From contig URCP01000017.1 of assembly GCA_900546315.1 (NCBI GenBank), forward strand, positions 1 through 44,021: DNA of 44,021 bases, in the 5' to 3' direction. Of the stretch, positions 25,775-33,297 are shown in pieces. Position 1 is the stretch's first letter; every line of letters starts with the position of its first letter. A program made the translations under genes and the position numbers. The notes beneath the pieces were generated by a model. That model searched no databases and was not told the DNA's origin. It was given only the letters and a program-made list of their open reading frames with translations. The stretch is from an uncultured Eubacteriales bacterium. Its GTDB lineage: Bacteria > Bacillota > Clostridia > Oscillospirales > CAG-272.

Positions 25775-25867
25775 ATATGTTTGTATACTGCTGCTTCAAG
25801 CGGCGGATATCGTTTTATAAAACAGGCAAAAATAATATTCAAATAAACTATCAAGGGAGTTTTCAGA

Positions 25868-27691
25868 TTGATCCGAGAAGATTTACGCAACATCGCAATA
25901 ATCGCCCACGTTGACCACGGCAAGACCACGCTTGTCGACGAAATGCTCAAGCAGGGCGGTATTTTCCGCGAGAACCAGGCGACCGAGGACCGCGTCATGG
26001 ACTCGAACGCCATAGAGCGCGAGCGCGGCATAACCATCCTCGCGAAGAACACGGCGGCACACTACAAGGGCGTCAAGATAAACATAATCGACACCCCCGG
26101 CCACGCGGACTTCGGCGGTGAGGTCGAGCGCATACTCAAGATGGTGAACGGCGTTCTTCTGCTCGTCGACGCCGCGGAGGGACCGATGCCCCAGACCCGT
26201 TTCGTCCTCCAGAAGGCGCTTGAACTCAACCACAAAGTCATCGTCGTCATCAACAAGGTCGACCGCCCCGACGCGCGCATCGACGAAGTCATAGACGAAG
26301 TCCTCGAACTTCTGATGGACCTCAACGCGACCGACGAGCAGCTCGACAGCCCGATGATATTCTGCTGCGGCCGTGACGGCACCGCTTCTCTCGTTCCGCA
26401 CGAGCGCGGCGCCGACCTCAAGTGTCTCTTTGACACGATCCTCGAATATATCCCCGCACCGGAGGGCGACGACAAGGGTCCGCTCCAGATGCTCGTCTCC
26501 TCCATCGACTACAACGAATATGTCGGACGCATAGGCATCGGACGCATCGAGCGCGGAGAAATCAAAGTCGGTCAGGAAGTCATGGTAACCAACTTCCACT
26601 CAACCGAACCGCCGAAGCGCACCAAGATCGTCTCGCTCTACCAGATCGACGGTCTCCAGAGAATTCCGGTCGAGTCAGCGAAGATGGGAGACATCATCTG
26701 CTTCTCCGGCGCCTCCGACGTCACGATCGGCGACACCATAACCGCCGTCGACTGTGTCGAGCCGCTCGAATTCGTCAAGGTCAGCGAGCCGACACTTGAG
26801 ATGACCTTCTCGGTCAACGACAGCCCGTTCGCTGGAAGAGAAGGCAAATTCGTCACTTCCCGCCAGCTCAGGGAACGCCTCTACAAGGAACTCCTCCGCG
26901 ACGTCTCCCTCAGAGTCGAGGACGGCGAGACCACCGACTGCTTCAAGGTCGCGGGACGCGGTGAAATGCACCTCTCGATCCTCATCGAAACCATGCGCCG
27001 CGAAGGCTACGAACTCACCTGTTCCATGCCCCACGTCCTCTTCAAAACCATCGACGGCGTCAAATGCGAGCCGATGGAACACGTCACAATCGACGTCCCC
27101 GAAGAATACGACGGCACCGTCATCCAGAAACTCGGCGCCAGAAAAGGTGACCTCCTCGAAATGAACCTCCACGGCAGCCGCATGCGCATCGAATACCTCA
27201 TCCCCGCCCGCTGCCTCTTCGGCTACAGAAGCGAATTCCTCACCGACACCCGCGGCGAAGGCATCATAAGCTCAATATTCGACAGCTACCAGCCCTACCG
27301 CGGCGACATCACCCTGCGCTACACCGGCTCACTCGTCGCCAGCGAGGACGGCGAAACCACCTCCTATGGTCTCTACCAGACCCAGGACCGCGGTCAGATG
27401 TTCATAGGTGTCCAGACCCCCGTCTACGAAGGCATGATAATCGGCGAATCCCCGAAGATCGGCGACATTGCGGTCAACCCCTGCAAGAAAAAACACCTCA
27501 CCGCCATCCGCTCCTCCGGCGCCGACGAAGCCCTCATCCTCACCCCACCGAAGATCATGGGACTTGAGGAAGCCATCGAATTCATCGCCGAAGACGAACT
27601 CATGGAAGTCACACCGAAGTCCATACGTCTGCGCAAACGTATCCTCGATACCGCTACCAGACTCAAGGCTCAGGCTAAGCTTAAGAAATAA
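25868..27691 (+). CDS. typA: translational GTPase TypA/BipA
   Basis: The 607-residue protein is full length. GTPase motifs are G1 AHVDHGKT (about 13-20), G2 RGITILAKNT, G3 DTPGHADFGGEVER and G4 NKVDRPDAR. EF-G-like domains II, III and V follow, and the unique TypA C-terminal domain ends ELMEVTPKSIRLRKRIL. TypA binds the ribosome near the EF-G site and assists assembly and stress growth. The start is TTG at 25868, with AGGGAG 8 nt before it. The 3' half uses C-ending codons more strongly than its neighbours. Confidence 0.97.
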   Translation: MIREDLRNIAIIAHVDHGKTTLVDEMLKQGGIFRENQATEDRVMDSNAIERERGITILAKNTAAHYKGVKINIIDTPGHADFGGEVERILKMVNGVLLLVDAAEGPMPQTRFVLQKALELNHKVIVVINKVDRPDARIDEVIDEVLELLMDLNATDEQLDSPMIFCCGRDGTASLVPHERGADLKCLFDTILEYIPAPEGDDKGPLQMLVSSIDYNEYVGRIGIGRIERGEIKVGQEVMVTNFHSTEPPKRTKIVSLYQIDGLQRIPVESAKMGDIICFSGASDVTIGDTITAVDCVEPLEFVKVSEPTLEMTFSVNDSPFAGREGKFVTSRQLRERLYKELLRDVSLRVEDGETTDCFKVAGRGEMHLSILIETMRREGYELTCSMPHVLFKTIDGVKCEPMEHVTIDVPEEYDGTVIQKLGARKGDLLEMNLHGSRMRIEYLIPARCLFGYRSEFLTDTRGEGIISSIFDSYQPYRGDITLRYTGSLVASEDGETTSYGLYQTQDRGQMFIGVQTPVYEGMIIGESPKIGDIAVNPCKKKHLTAIRSSGADEALILTPPKIMGLEEAIEFIAEDELMEVTPKSIRLRKRILDTATRLKAQAKLKK

Positions 27692-27701
27692 ATTCTCAGA
27701 T

Positions 27702-27735
27702 TGCAGGAGGGGCTGTCGCTTTTGCGACAGCCCCT
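27702..27735. repeat. palindromic hairpin with left end of an inverted-repeat pair
   Basis: A perfect 12-bp stem (27708-27719 with 27724-27735) around TTTT follows typA and may end its transcript, though no T tract follows. The sequence 27702-27719 is repeated in inverted orientation at 29570-29588 with one base inserted, on the other side of the sigma/HTH genes. Confidence 0.75.
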
Positions 27736-27768
27736 ATGCGCCGTTATTAGTTCGCTCCTGCAACAAAA

Positions 27769-28857
27769 TTATCCGGTTACCACGACAATCATCGGCGATT
27801 CACCAATTTTCGCGTCAATAATCCCCGATTCGACAGCCGCGAAAATCACCGCGAGCGGTAAAATCCGTGTCGTAGAATATCCAACAAACGCCTCGCGCTC
27901 ATCGACCGTCTTAGGAACATCAGGCTTCCGCGACCTGATGAGCGTTTTTATTTTCCCGCCGACTTCCCCGAAAAGTTCATTTACAATCATAGAACTTGTT
28001 TCAATGAGTTTCGCGTATTCCGCGTTCGTGATGACCGGAACTGTCAGATTTGCGCCGGTTCCATCACGCTTTACAATGTGCAAACGTTCGAGATCGGGCA
28101 GATTTTCGAGCAGACGCGGGTCGGGAGTCCTGCCCTCCGCGAGGTCGAGGAAGAGATCGCGCGCCTCAAGCAGCGACATCGGCTGGGGCAGTTGACCGTA
28201 AACCCAATGTGTGTCGCCGAACGCCGACTGAAAATCGAAGACCATCCCGTGCCCGCTTTCACTCGTCCGCGACGTCTGCGCCGGACCGGAGCTGTCATAT
28301 TTTGGAAAGGATTTGTCCTCGACCAGGCCGATCGCGAGCCAATTTCCGCCGTTCGGACGCTCCGGAAGCGGAATTTCGCCCCGGAGTTCGTCCTGCGCAA
28401 GCTCGCGGATCCGCGCGGTCAGTGTGTAAAGCGAAAAAAGTTTCATGGTTTCGAGCGCCTTTCCCGAAAGCCCCGGAAAAGCAAACCGTCCAAGCGCCCC
28501 GGCAAGCGGCTCAAGAAGCTCCGCCGCCATCTCTTCCTGCGCTTCAATATCGCCGTAAGAATCGCTCTTTTTCAAAATAAACGCCCGTGTGTAACAGAGC
28601 CCGCCCGGTGTTTTACCCATGAGTTCGCCCCGGACAAGCCGTTCAAGCTCGTTTTCGACATACGGCGCGGCGACTCCGAGCGAATCGGCGATCGCGCCCG
28701 CGTCGAGCGGCTTTTCGTACGCCGCGACGAGAATGTTCTGCGCGAGCAGCGAATTTACAAGTGTAAAAGGTTCGTTGCCCCGCCCGGTTCTGCCCCATAA
28801 GCTCAACGTGAGCGGCAGCGGCGAATACGAAAGCTCCGAATTTTTTATTTGCAGCAT
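27769..28857 (-). CDS. winged-helix-containing C-terminal part of a sigma-factor-like regulator
   Basis: The 362-residue frame begins MLQIKNSELSYSP. An HTH-like region follows (residues 35-85: LLAQNILVAAYEKP, DAGAIADSLGVAAPYVENEL), then a large domain with NWLAIGLVEDKS, KYDSSGPAQTS and MVFDFQSAFGDTHW. I recall clostridial proteins of about 530-550 residues in which this region directly continues a sigma-70-like N-terminus. Here that N-terminus is the gene immediately upstream, in the same frame, separated by TAG and three codons. No ribosome site is evident before this ATG, which argues against independent translation. The function is transcription regulation by inference. Confidence 0.75.
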   Translation of the reverse strand: MLQIKNSELSYSPLPLTLSLWGRTGRGNEPFTLVNSLLAQNILVAAYEKPLDAGAIADSLGVAAPYVENELERLVRGELMGKTPGGLCYTRAFILKKSDSYGDIEAQEEMAAELLEPLAGALGRFAFPGLSGKALETMKLFSLYTLTARIRELAQDELRGEIPLPERPNGGNWLAIGLVEDKSFPKYDSSGPAQTSRTSESGHGMVFDFQSAFGDTHWVYGQLPQPMSLLEARDLFLDLAEGRTPDPRLLENLPDLERLHIVKRDGTGANLTVPVITNAEYAKLIETSSMIVNELFGEVGGKIKTLIRSRKPDVPKTVDEREAFVGYSTTRILPLAVIFAAVESGIIDAKIGESPMIVVVTG

Positions 28858-28866
28858 ATCAAGTTT

Positions 28867-29340
28867 CTACCGCACCAATTTTCTGCCCGAATTCAGGCGG
28901 CGTTTTACCGTCCCGACCGGAATTCCCAATTCTGACGCCACTTTTTCGACGCTTTCGCCTCGCATATAATGCCGCACCATCACCTCTCGATAAATATAGT
29001 TCAGCCTTGAAAGCGACTGCCTGACGCGCGAATACTCGGCTTCGAGCCGTGAATTTTCGCGAAAATTCCGCTCGGGAATCAGTGAAAGCCGGCTTCCGTC
29101 GTCAAAAATCACGCACGAATCGCGATATTTTCGCCGAAGGAAGTCGCTTTTGCGTCTGTAGAACAGCGTTTTCAGGTATCCCGACGGATTTTCAATCGAT
29201 TTTCCGGCGCGGATGTCCGATAGAGCCGACAAAATCGTGTCGGAAACGACATCTTCTGCCGCGATTTTGTCCGCCCCGAAGACCCGTCGCGCGAGATCGA
29301 GCAGTTCATCATAATATTTTTCAAGTTCAGCTTCGGTCAC
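28867..29340 (-). CDS. sigma-70-family factor, ends at an in-frame TAG
   Basis: The 157-residue product has region 2-like sequence (KYYDELLDLARRVFGADKIAAEDVVSDTILSAL, shown in parts in the family) and a region 4 HTH, IYREVMVRHYMRGESVEKVAS then ELGIPVGTVKRRLNSGRK. It ends LVR-TAG, and the next codons (K-L-D-M-L-Q) run on in the same frame into the gene at 28857. The GTG at 29340 is chosen because AAAGGAGG lies 7 nt before it; the upstream GTG overlaps that site. TAG is used as a stop by no other recognised intact gene here. It may be one half of a fused regulator. Confidence 0.85.
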   Translation of the reverse strand: MTEAELEKYYDELLDLARRVFGADKIAAEDVVSDTILSALSDIRAGKSIENPSGYLKTLFYRRKSDFLRRKYRDSCVIFDDGSRLSLIPERNFRENSRLEAEYSRVRQSLSRLNYIYREVMVRHYMRGESVEKVASELGIPVGTVKRRLNSGRKLVR

Positions 29341-29403
29341 GGGATGACCTCCTTTCACACAGATAAGTCGCGCGGGGCGGCAAAAGGTTCGCGGTTTTTA
29401 ATA

Positions 29404-29432
29404 ATTATACCATAAATTTGCGAAAATCGCAA
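29404..29432 (-). promoter_or_regulatory. promoter of the sigma/HTH genes
   Basis: On the minus strand TTGCGA (29427-29432), 17-nt spacer with extended -10 TGG, and TATAAT (29404-29409). The -35 lies 8 nt from the palindromic element that begins at 29440. Confidence 0.75.
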
Positions 29433-29439
29433 CGAAAAA

Positions 29440-29580
29440 GGGACTGTCGCAAATCTGGAGATCGTTTCCATTTGATGGTCAATATGAACATTTTTTGAGG
29501 TTCATACCATATTGGTAAACTTGAATTATTATGAATAATGCTATGGAAATGGAAATAATTACCTAAAATGCGACAGTCCC
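29440..29580. repeat. 141-bp nested inverted-repeat element
   Basis: Terminal 12-bp perfect inverted repeats (GGGACTGTCGCA, 29440-29451, and 29569-29580) enclose further nested pairs: 29465-29473 with 29547-29555 (9 bp), 29483-29489 with 29500-29506 (7 bp), and 29525-29530 with 29534-29539 (6 bp). The interior is AT-rich and has no coding capacity. A MITE-like element or a structured RNA are both possible. The rest of the 29341-29708 gap holds two promoters and one more hairpin. Confidence 0.7.
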
Positions 29581-29588
29581 CTCCTGCA
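29570..29588. repeat. right end of the inverted-repeat pair around the sigma/HTH genes
   Basis: GCGACAGTCCCCTCCTGCA is the reverse complement of 27702-27719 apart from one extra T. The two copies bracket about 1.85 kb. Confidence 0.7.
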
Positions 29589-29597
29589 CCTCCCCCT

Positions 29598-29625
29598 TCT
29601 CCCCAAACTTTATAAATTGGGGAGA
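29598..29625. terminator. hairpin next to the palindromic element
   Basis: A perfect 9-bp stem (TCTCCCCAA with TTGGGGAGA) is followed by a T-rich stretch on the plus strand. Nothing obvious is transcribed into it. Confidence 0.5.
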
Positions 29626-29649
29626 TATTTATTTTAAGAGAAGTCGGAC

Positions 29650-29679
29650 TTGACGGATGGTGAGCGGAAATGGTATAAT
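29650..29679 (+). promoter_or_regulatory. promoter of the broken GNAT gene
   Basis: TTGACG (29650-29655), 18-nt spacer with extended -10 TGG, and TATAAT (29674-29679). Confidence 0.65.
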
Positions 29680-29708
29680 AAGACATAACAAACGAAAGGG
29701 ATGATCTT

Positions 29709-30622
29709 ATCACCATCACACAATTCACGCCGGAACACCTCGCGGCGGCGCACGCCATTGTGCGCGAAAACCTTGACGCGGAAAGACAGCTGATCCCCGC
29801 TCTCCCGGACACCGATGCCCCGGAGCTCTCCGGAATGACCGGCGCGGCGGCAATCGAAAACGGCGAACTCATCGGCTTCCTCTGCGCCCCTCCGCCACAC
29901 GACCACGCCTTCGGAACCGCCGCGAAAGGCATTTTCTCCCCGCTCCACGCGAACGGCGTCACGCGGAAGTCCGAAACGACCGCGCCCGCGTGATGACACG
30001 CCTCTACACATACGCCGCCGAAAGGTGGACAGCCCTTGGAGCAAATTATCACGCGCTCTCCGTTTTCGCCCATGACACCGAAATCACAAACGCGCTCTTC
30101 AACCTGAATTTCGGAAGACGCTGCGCCGACGCGATATTCACCTCCATGGAAGAACCACCGCCTGTCATCTTCACCCTGCGTGAACTCGACCGCGAAGAAA
30201 TACCTCTCGTCCGGGAACTGCGGATAAAGCTCTCAGACCACCTTGCTTGCAGCCCGTGCTTCATGCGCACATCCGAAAAGGAACTTGCCGACCGGATCTC
30301 CGCCTCCGAAAAAAGCGGCACAAGACTTTTCGCCGCATTCGATGATTCTAGCACCGTCGCGTTCATCGAGGTCGGTGACAGCGGGGAGACATATCTCACA
30401 TGGAACACCGGCATGAAGAGCATCTGCGGCGCGTATTGTCTCCCAGAATACCGCGGAAAAGGCGTCATGCAGGCGCTCGTGTGTCTCGCGAAAAAAGAGA
30501 CCCGCGCCCGGTATCTCGGCGTAGACCTCGAGACGATGAATCCAGCCGCGGCGGGCTTTTGGAGAAAACAGTTCACCTTCTACACGAGCGGTCTCACAAG
30601 GCGCGTTGACGAAAAAATCTGA
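29709..30622 (+). pseudogene. GNAT acetyltransferase, frameshifted and with altered start
   Basis: Two overlapping frames together encode one GNAT protein of about 300 residues. The first part (TITQFTPEHLAAAHAIVREN ... FSPLHANGVT) runs in one frame to a TGA at 29991. The second (RNDRARVMTRLYTYAAERW ... to 30622) runs in another frame and contains the acetyl-CoA loop YRGKGVMQALVCLA. The change of frame must lie near 29955-29970. The start is also odd: the ribosome site GAAAGGG is followed at 8 nt by ATC (29709), and the nearby ATG (29701) is in the wrong frame. A promoter and terminator are intact, so loss appears recent, or there is a sequence error. Confidence 0.75.
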
Positions 30623-30632
30623 CACAAAAACA

Positions 30633-30660
30633 TCCCGCGCTTCACGAAAAAAGCGCGGGA
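30633..30660. terminator. bidirectional terminator
   Basis: A perfect 10-bp stem (TCCCGCGCTT with AAGCGCGGGA) and 8-nt loop sits between convergent genes, with A/T-rich flanks on both sides. Confidence 0.8.
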
Positions 30661-30677
30661 CATCTATTTTTCGGAAA

Positions 30678-31850
30678 TTATTTTCCGAGCAGCTCAAGAT
30701 TCTTCCGGATAAGCTCGCAGCGCTGTTTCACGCAGTCGACCGAACGGAGCGGGTCGGACGGGGTGCCGAAGACATAATCGGTCAGACGATCAATTGTCGT
30801 CGACGCGACGTGCAGTCTCGTGTCACTTGAGGCATAGTAGATATAAACCTCGCCGTTATCGCGCGCGATCGCGCCGTTCGTGAAGCACACGTTCGAGACG
30901 TCGCCGACTCTCTCGCCGCCGCGCGGACCGATCATGAGCCCGGACGGCTCCGCGATGACCCTAGACGGATCATCAAGAGCGGTCGCAAACGCGTAGATCA
31001 CGTAACGCAGACCCGCCGCGGTGTTCCGGACTCCGTGCGCGATATGTATCCAGCCCTTCGGGGTCTTTATCGGCACGGCTCCCGCGCCGTTCTTGACCTC
31101 GGTTATCGTGTGGTACTTGCGGCGGCTCGTGATGATCTCCTCGTCTATGACGGCATTCGTTATGTCGTCGCAGAGGCCGAAGCCGATACCCCCGCCGCTT
31201 CCGGTGTCGATGAAATCGTCCATCGGACGGGTATAGAACGCGTATTTGCCGTTCACGAACTCCGGATGCAGCACGACGTTGCGCTGCTGCGGGGAATTCA
31301 GCGTCTTAAGGTTCGGAAGGCGATCCCAGTGTCTCAGATCCTTTGTGCGGACGATCCCGGCGGCCGCCACAGCCGCTGAGAGGTCCGGGTTTGAGGTATC
31401 CTTGCTCTCAGAGCAGAACACACCGTAGATATAACCGTCCTCATGCTTCGTGAGGCGCATATCGTAGACATTCGTCTCCTCCGGGCAGGTGTCGTCGAGC
31501 AGAACCGGATAATCGGTGAACCTGAACCCGTCGACAGGGCTGTCACTCTCAGCGACCGCGAAGAATGACTTTCTGTCGTTGCCCTCAACGCGGGCGACAA
31601 GGTAAAACCTGCCGTCAAGCTCGATCGCGCCGGAGTTGAACACGGCGTTGACGCCGAGGCGCTCCTCGAAGTAAGGGTTCGTTTCAGCGTCGAGATCATA
31701 GCACCAATGCGGCGGGATATGGTCGCGGGTGAGAACCGGGTACTCCCATCTCTCGAAGACGCCGTTGTAGAAATCACGGTCGACCGTATTGCGGCGGGAG
31801 ACTATGCCCTCGTATTTCTCGAGCAGCGCGTAGTATTCCGGATGTATCAC
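30678..31850 (-). CDS. GH130 phosphorylase, probable 4-O-beta-mannosylglucose phosphorylase
   Basis: The 390-residue protein closely matches GH130 subfamily 1. It would split mannosyl-beta-1,4-glucose with phosphate into alpha-mannose 1-phosphate and glucose in the cytosol. The five-bladed propeller signatures are RVEGNDRKSFFAVAES, NVYDMRLTKHEDGYIYG with the proton donor D130, SPQQRNVVLHPEFV, DTGSGGGIGFG, AHGVRN and VYIYYASSDTRLHVA. The start is GTG, overlapping the upstream oxidoreductase stop by 4 nt. No epimerase for mannobiose is adjacent. Related GH130 enzymes act on mannobiose or mannosyl-GlcNAc, but the subfamily-1 pattern is strong. Confidence 0.9.
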   Translation of the reverse strand: MIHPEYYALLEKYEGIVSRRNTVDRDFYNGVFERWEYPVLTRDHIPPHWCYDLDAETNPYFEERLGVNAVFNSGAIELDGRFYLVARVEGNDRKSFFAVAESDSPVDGFRFTDYPVLLDDTCPEETNVYDMRLTKHEDGYIYGVFCSESKDTSNPDLSAAVAAAGIVRTKDLRHWDRLPNLKTLNSPQQRNVVLHPEFVNGKYAFYTRPMDDFIDTGSGGGIGFGLCDDITNAVIDEEIITSRRKYHTITEVKNGAGAVPIKTPKGWIHIAHGVRNTAAGLRYVIYAFATALDDPSRVIAEPSGLMIGPRGGERVGDVSNVCFTNGAIARDNGEVYIYYASSDTRLHVASTTIDRLTDYVFGTPSDPLRSVDCVKQRCELIRKNLELLGK

Positions 31851-32926
31851 AGATTTACCTCAACTTCGTGACCGCAGGCTGCGGAGCGGATTATGCCGTC
31901 GATGATCGCCTGGTTATATATGATCTGGCTCGTTGGAATAGGAGCCTTACCGCCGGTCTTCACGGCGTCGACGAACGCGCGGACCTTCGCCTCGAAGAGG
32001 TTGCCCTTTTCCTGGGTCTCGATCGGCACCGGAGTGCTTGTCGGCGAGCCCATGAAATCATGATACAGCGTGATATCACCGACGGTGCCGTCCCACGCGC
32101 CGCCCCACAGCTGGTAGTTAGGCTGACGCACCTTGAGTCCGGCGTCCTTGCCTAGGAAGATGAAGTCGCCGGTCGTGTCCATATGCATAGCCCACGACAT
32201 ACGGAAGTCAAGAGTTATGCCGCCCTCAAGACGGATGAACGCGGATGAGAAGTCGTCAACCGAGAAGCGGTCAGCCTCCGGATAGTACTTCGGGTTCTTT
32301 CCGAAATAGTCGTAAGCGACGGCGGAAACGGTGAGCGGCTTCGGATAGCCTATCGAGTTCAGCGCGAAATCGAGCGCGTAGCATCCGATGTCCGCCAGAG
32401 CGCCGACGCCCGCCTTGTCCTTCTCGATGAAGGTGCTGCCGGGGATACCGCGGCGGCGTCCGCCTCCGGTCTGGACGTAGTAGACGTCTCCGAGCGCGCC
32501 GGACGCGATTATGTTCTTGACCTTCTGGAAGTTAGCGCCGTATCTCGGCTGGAAGCCTATCGAGACGATCTTTCCGGACGCCTTCTCCGCCGCCATGATT
32601 TCGAGACCCTGTTCAAGGGTTATAGCCATCGGCTTTTCGAGCAGGACGTGCTTGCCGGACATGAGCGCGGGGACTGCGCAGGCTGCGTGCTGCGAGTTGT
32701 AGGTGCAGACAGAGACGGCGTCGATGTCGTCTCTCGCGCAGAGCTCCTCACAGGTCTCGTAAGCCGCGGCGTCGGTCCAGCCGAACTCGTCGAGAAATTT
32801 TCTCGCCTTGCCGGGGATTATGTCCGCTCCAGCGACAACCTCGACGTCCGCGAAGTTCTTGTAAGCGCGCGCGTGCGCGTGGGCGATTCCGCCTGTTCCT
32901 ATTATACCGATTCTGATCTTATCCAT
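31847..32926 (-). CDS. Gfo/Idh/MocA-family oxidoreductase
   Basis: The 359-residue protein has an N-terminal Rossmann fold for NAD(P) with GIIGTGGIAHAH (7-18) and the family EKP motif (97-99, LLEKPMAIT). The C-terminal substrate domain has GALADIGCYALDFALNSIGYPKP, where D and H/Y-type residues usually act; here the common GGG-x-DxGxH reads GALADIGCY, so the usual histidine is replaced by tyrosine. Sugar or inositol derivatives are typical substrates. It is translationally coupled to the GH130 phosphorylase, so a sugar from mannoside breakdown is the likely substrate. Confidence 0.88.
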   Translation of the reverse strand: MDKIRIGIIGTGGIAHAHARAYKNFADVEVVAGADIIPGKARKFLDEFGWTDAAAYETCEELCARDDIDAVSVCTYNSQHAACAVPALMSGKHVLLEKPMAITLEQGLEIMAAEKASGKIVSIGFQPRYGANFQKVKNIIASGALGDVYYVQTGGGRRRGIPGSTFIEKDKAGVGALADIGCYALDFALNSIGYPKPLTVSAVAYDYFGKNPKYYPEADRFSVDDFSSAFIRLEGGITLDFRMSWAMHMDTTGDFIFLGKDAGLKVRQPNYQLWGGAWDGTVGDITLYHDFMGSPTSTPVPIETQEKGNLFEAKVRAFVDAVKTGGKAPIPTSQIIYNQAIIDGIIRSAACGHEVEVNL

Positions 32927-32953
32927 GGTAATACCATTTACGACGGGCCGTAC

Positions 32954-32965
32954 GCGGCGCGCCGC
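32954..32965. promoter_or_regulatory. GC palindrome in the leader of the GH130 operon
   Basis: GCGGCGCGCCGC is a perfect 12-bp palindrome 22-33 nt downstream of the predicted start site. It could be an operator or a small leader hairpin. Confidence 0.3.
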
Positions 32966-32993
32966 CTTTCATGAAAATAAAAGATATATATAC

Positions 32994-33022
32994 ATAATAT
33001 CACAAATCACGCCGGATTTCAA
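32994..33022 (-). promoter_or_regulatory. promoter of the oxidoreductase-GH130 operon
   Basis: On the minus strand TTGAAA (33017-33022), 17-nt spacer with TGA before the -10, and TATTAT (32994-32999). The 371-nt gap 32927-33297 holds this promoter, the divergent promoter of the SLH gene, a hairpin at 33147-33161 and no gene apart from a possible 12-codon leader. Confidence 0.75.
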
Positions 33023-33146
33023 GCTTTTACGGCAAAAAATGTTGATTCGTCGCATTGCTGGTTTTTTGCAAAAAAAATTATACATAAGTCACAAATTTAT
33101 CGCGTTAACATAATAACACAAGCCGGTCACGAAATATTAAAAAAAC

Positions 33147-33161
33147 GCCCTCGCGGAGGGC
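33147..33161 (-). terminator. small leftward terminator between divergent promoters
   Basis: GCCCTC pairs with GAGGGC around a 3-nt loop, followed on the minus strand by about eight T. No leftward gene precedes it, so it may block antisense transcription into the GH130 promoter. Confidence 0.5.
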
Positions 33162-33195
33162 AAATGTTAATTTATTTCGACACATGGAGAAACGG

Positions 33196-33224
33196 TTGAC
33201 AAGACGGATGATATGTGATACAAT
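33196..33224 (+). promoter_or_regulatory. promoter of the SLH-transglutaminase gene
   Basis: TTGACA (33196-33201), 17-nt spacer with TGA before the -10, and TACAAT (33219-33224). Confidence 0.8.
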
Positions 33225-33258
33225 AGAATTAAGCAAAAACCCGGAGCAGAGGGCTTTA

Positions 33259-33297
33259 ATGAAAAACAACAGATGGACCCGCAGGGCGGGAACGTAA
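33259..33297 (+). CDS. possible leader peptide
   Basis: ATG at 33259 follows CAGAGGG by 5 nt and opens a 12-codon frame (MKNNRWTRRAGT) whose TAA directly abuts the next ATG at 33298. It may couple translation to the downstream gene. The frame is short enough to occur by chance. Confidence 0.25.
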   Translation: MKNNRWTRRAGT

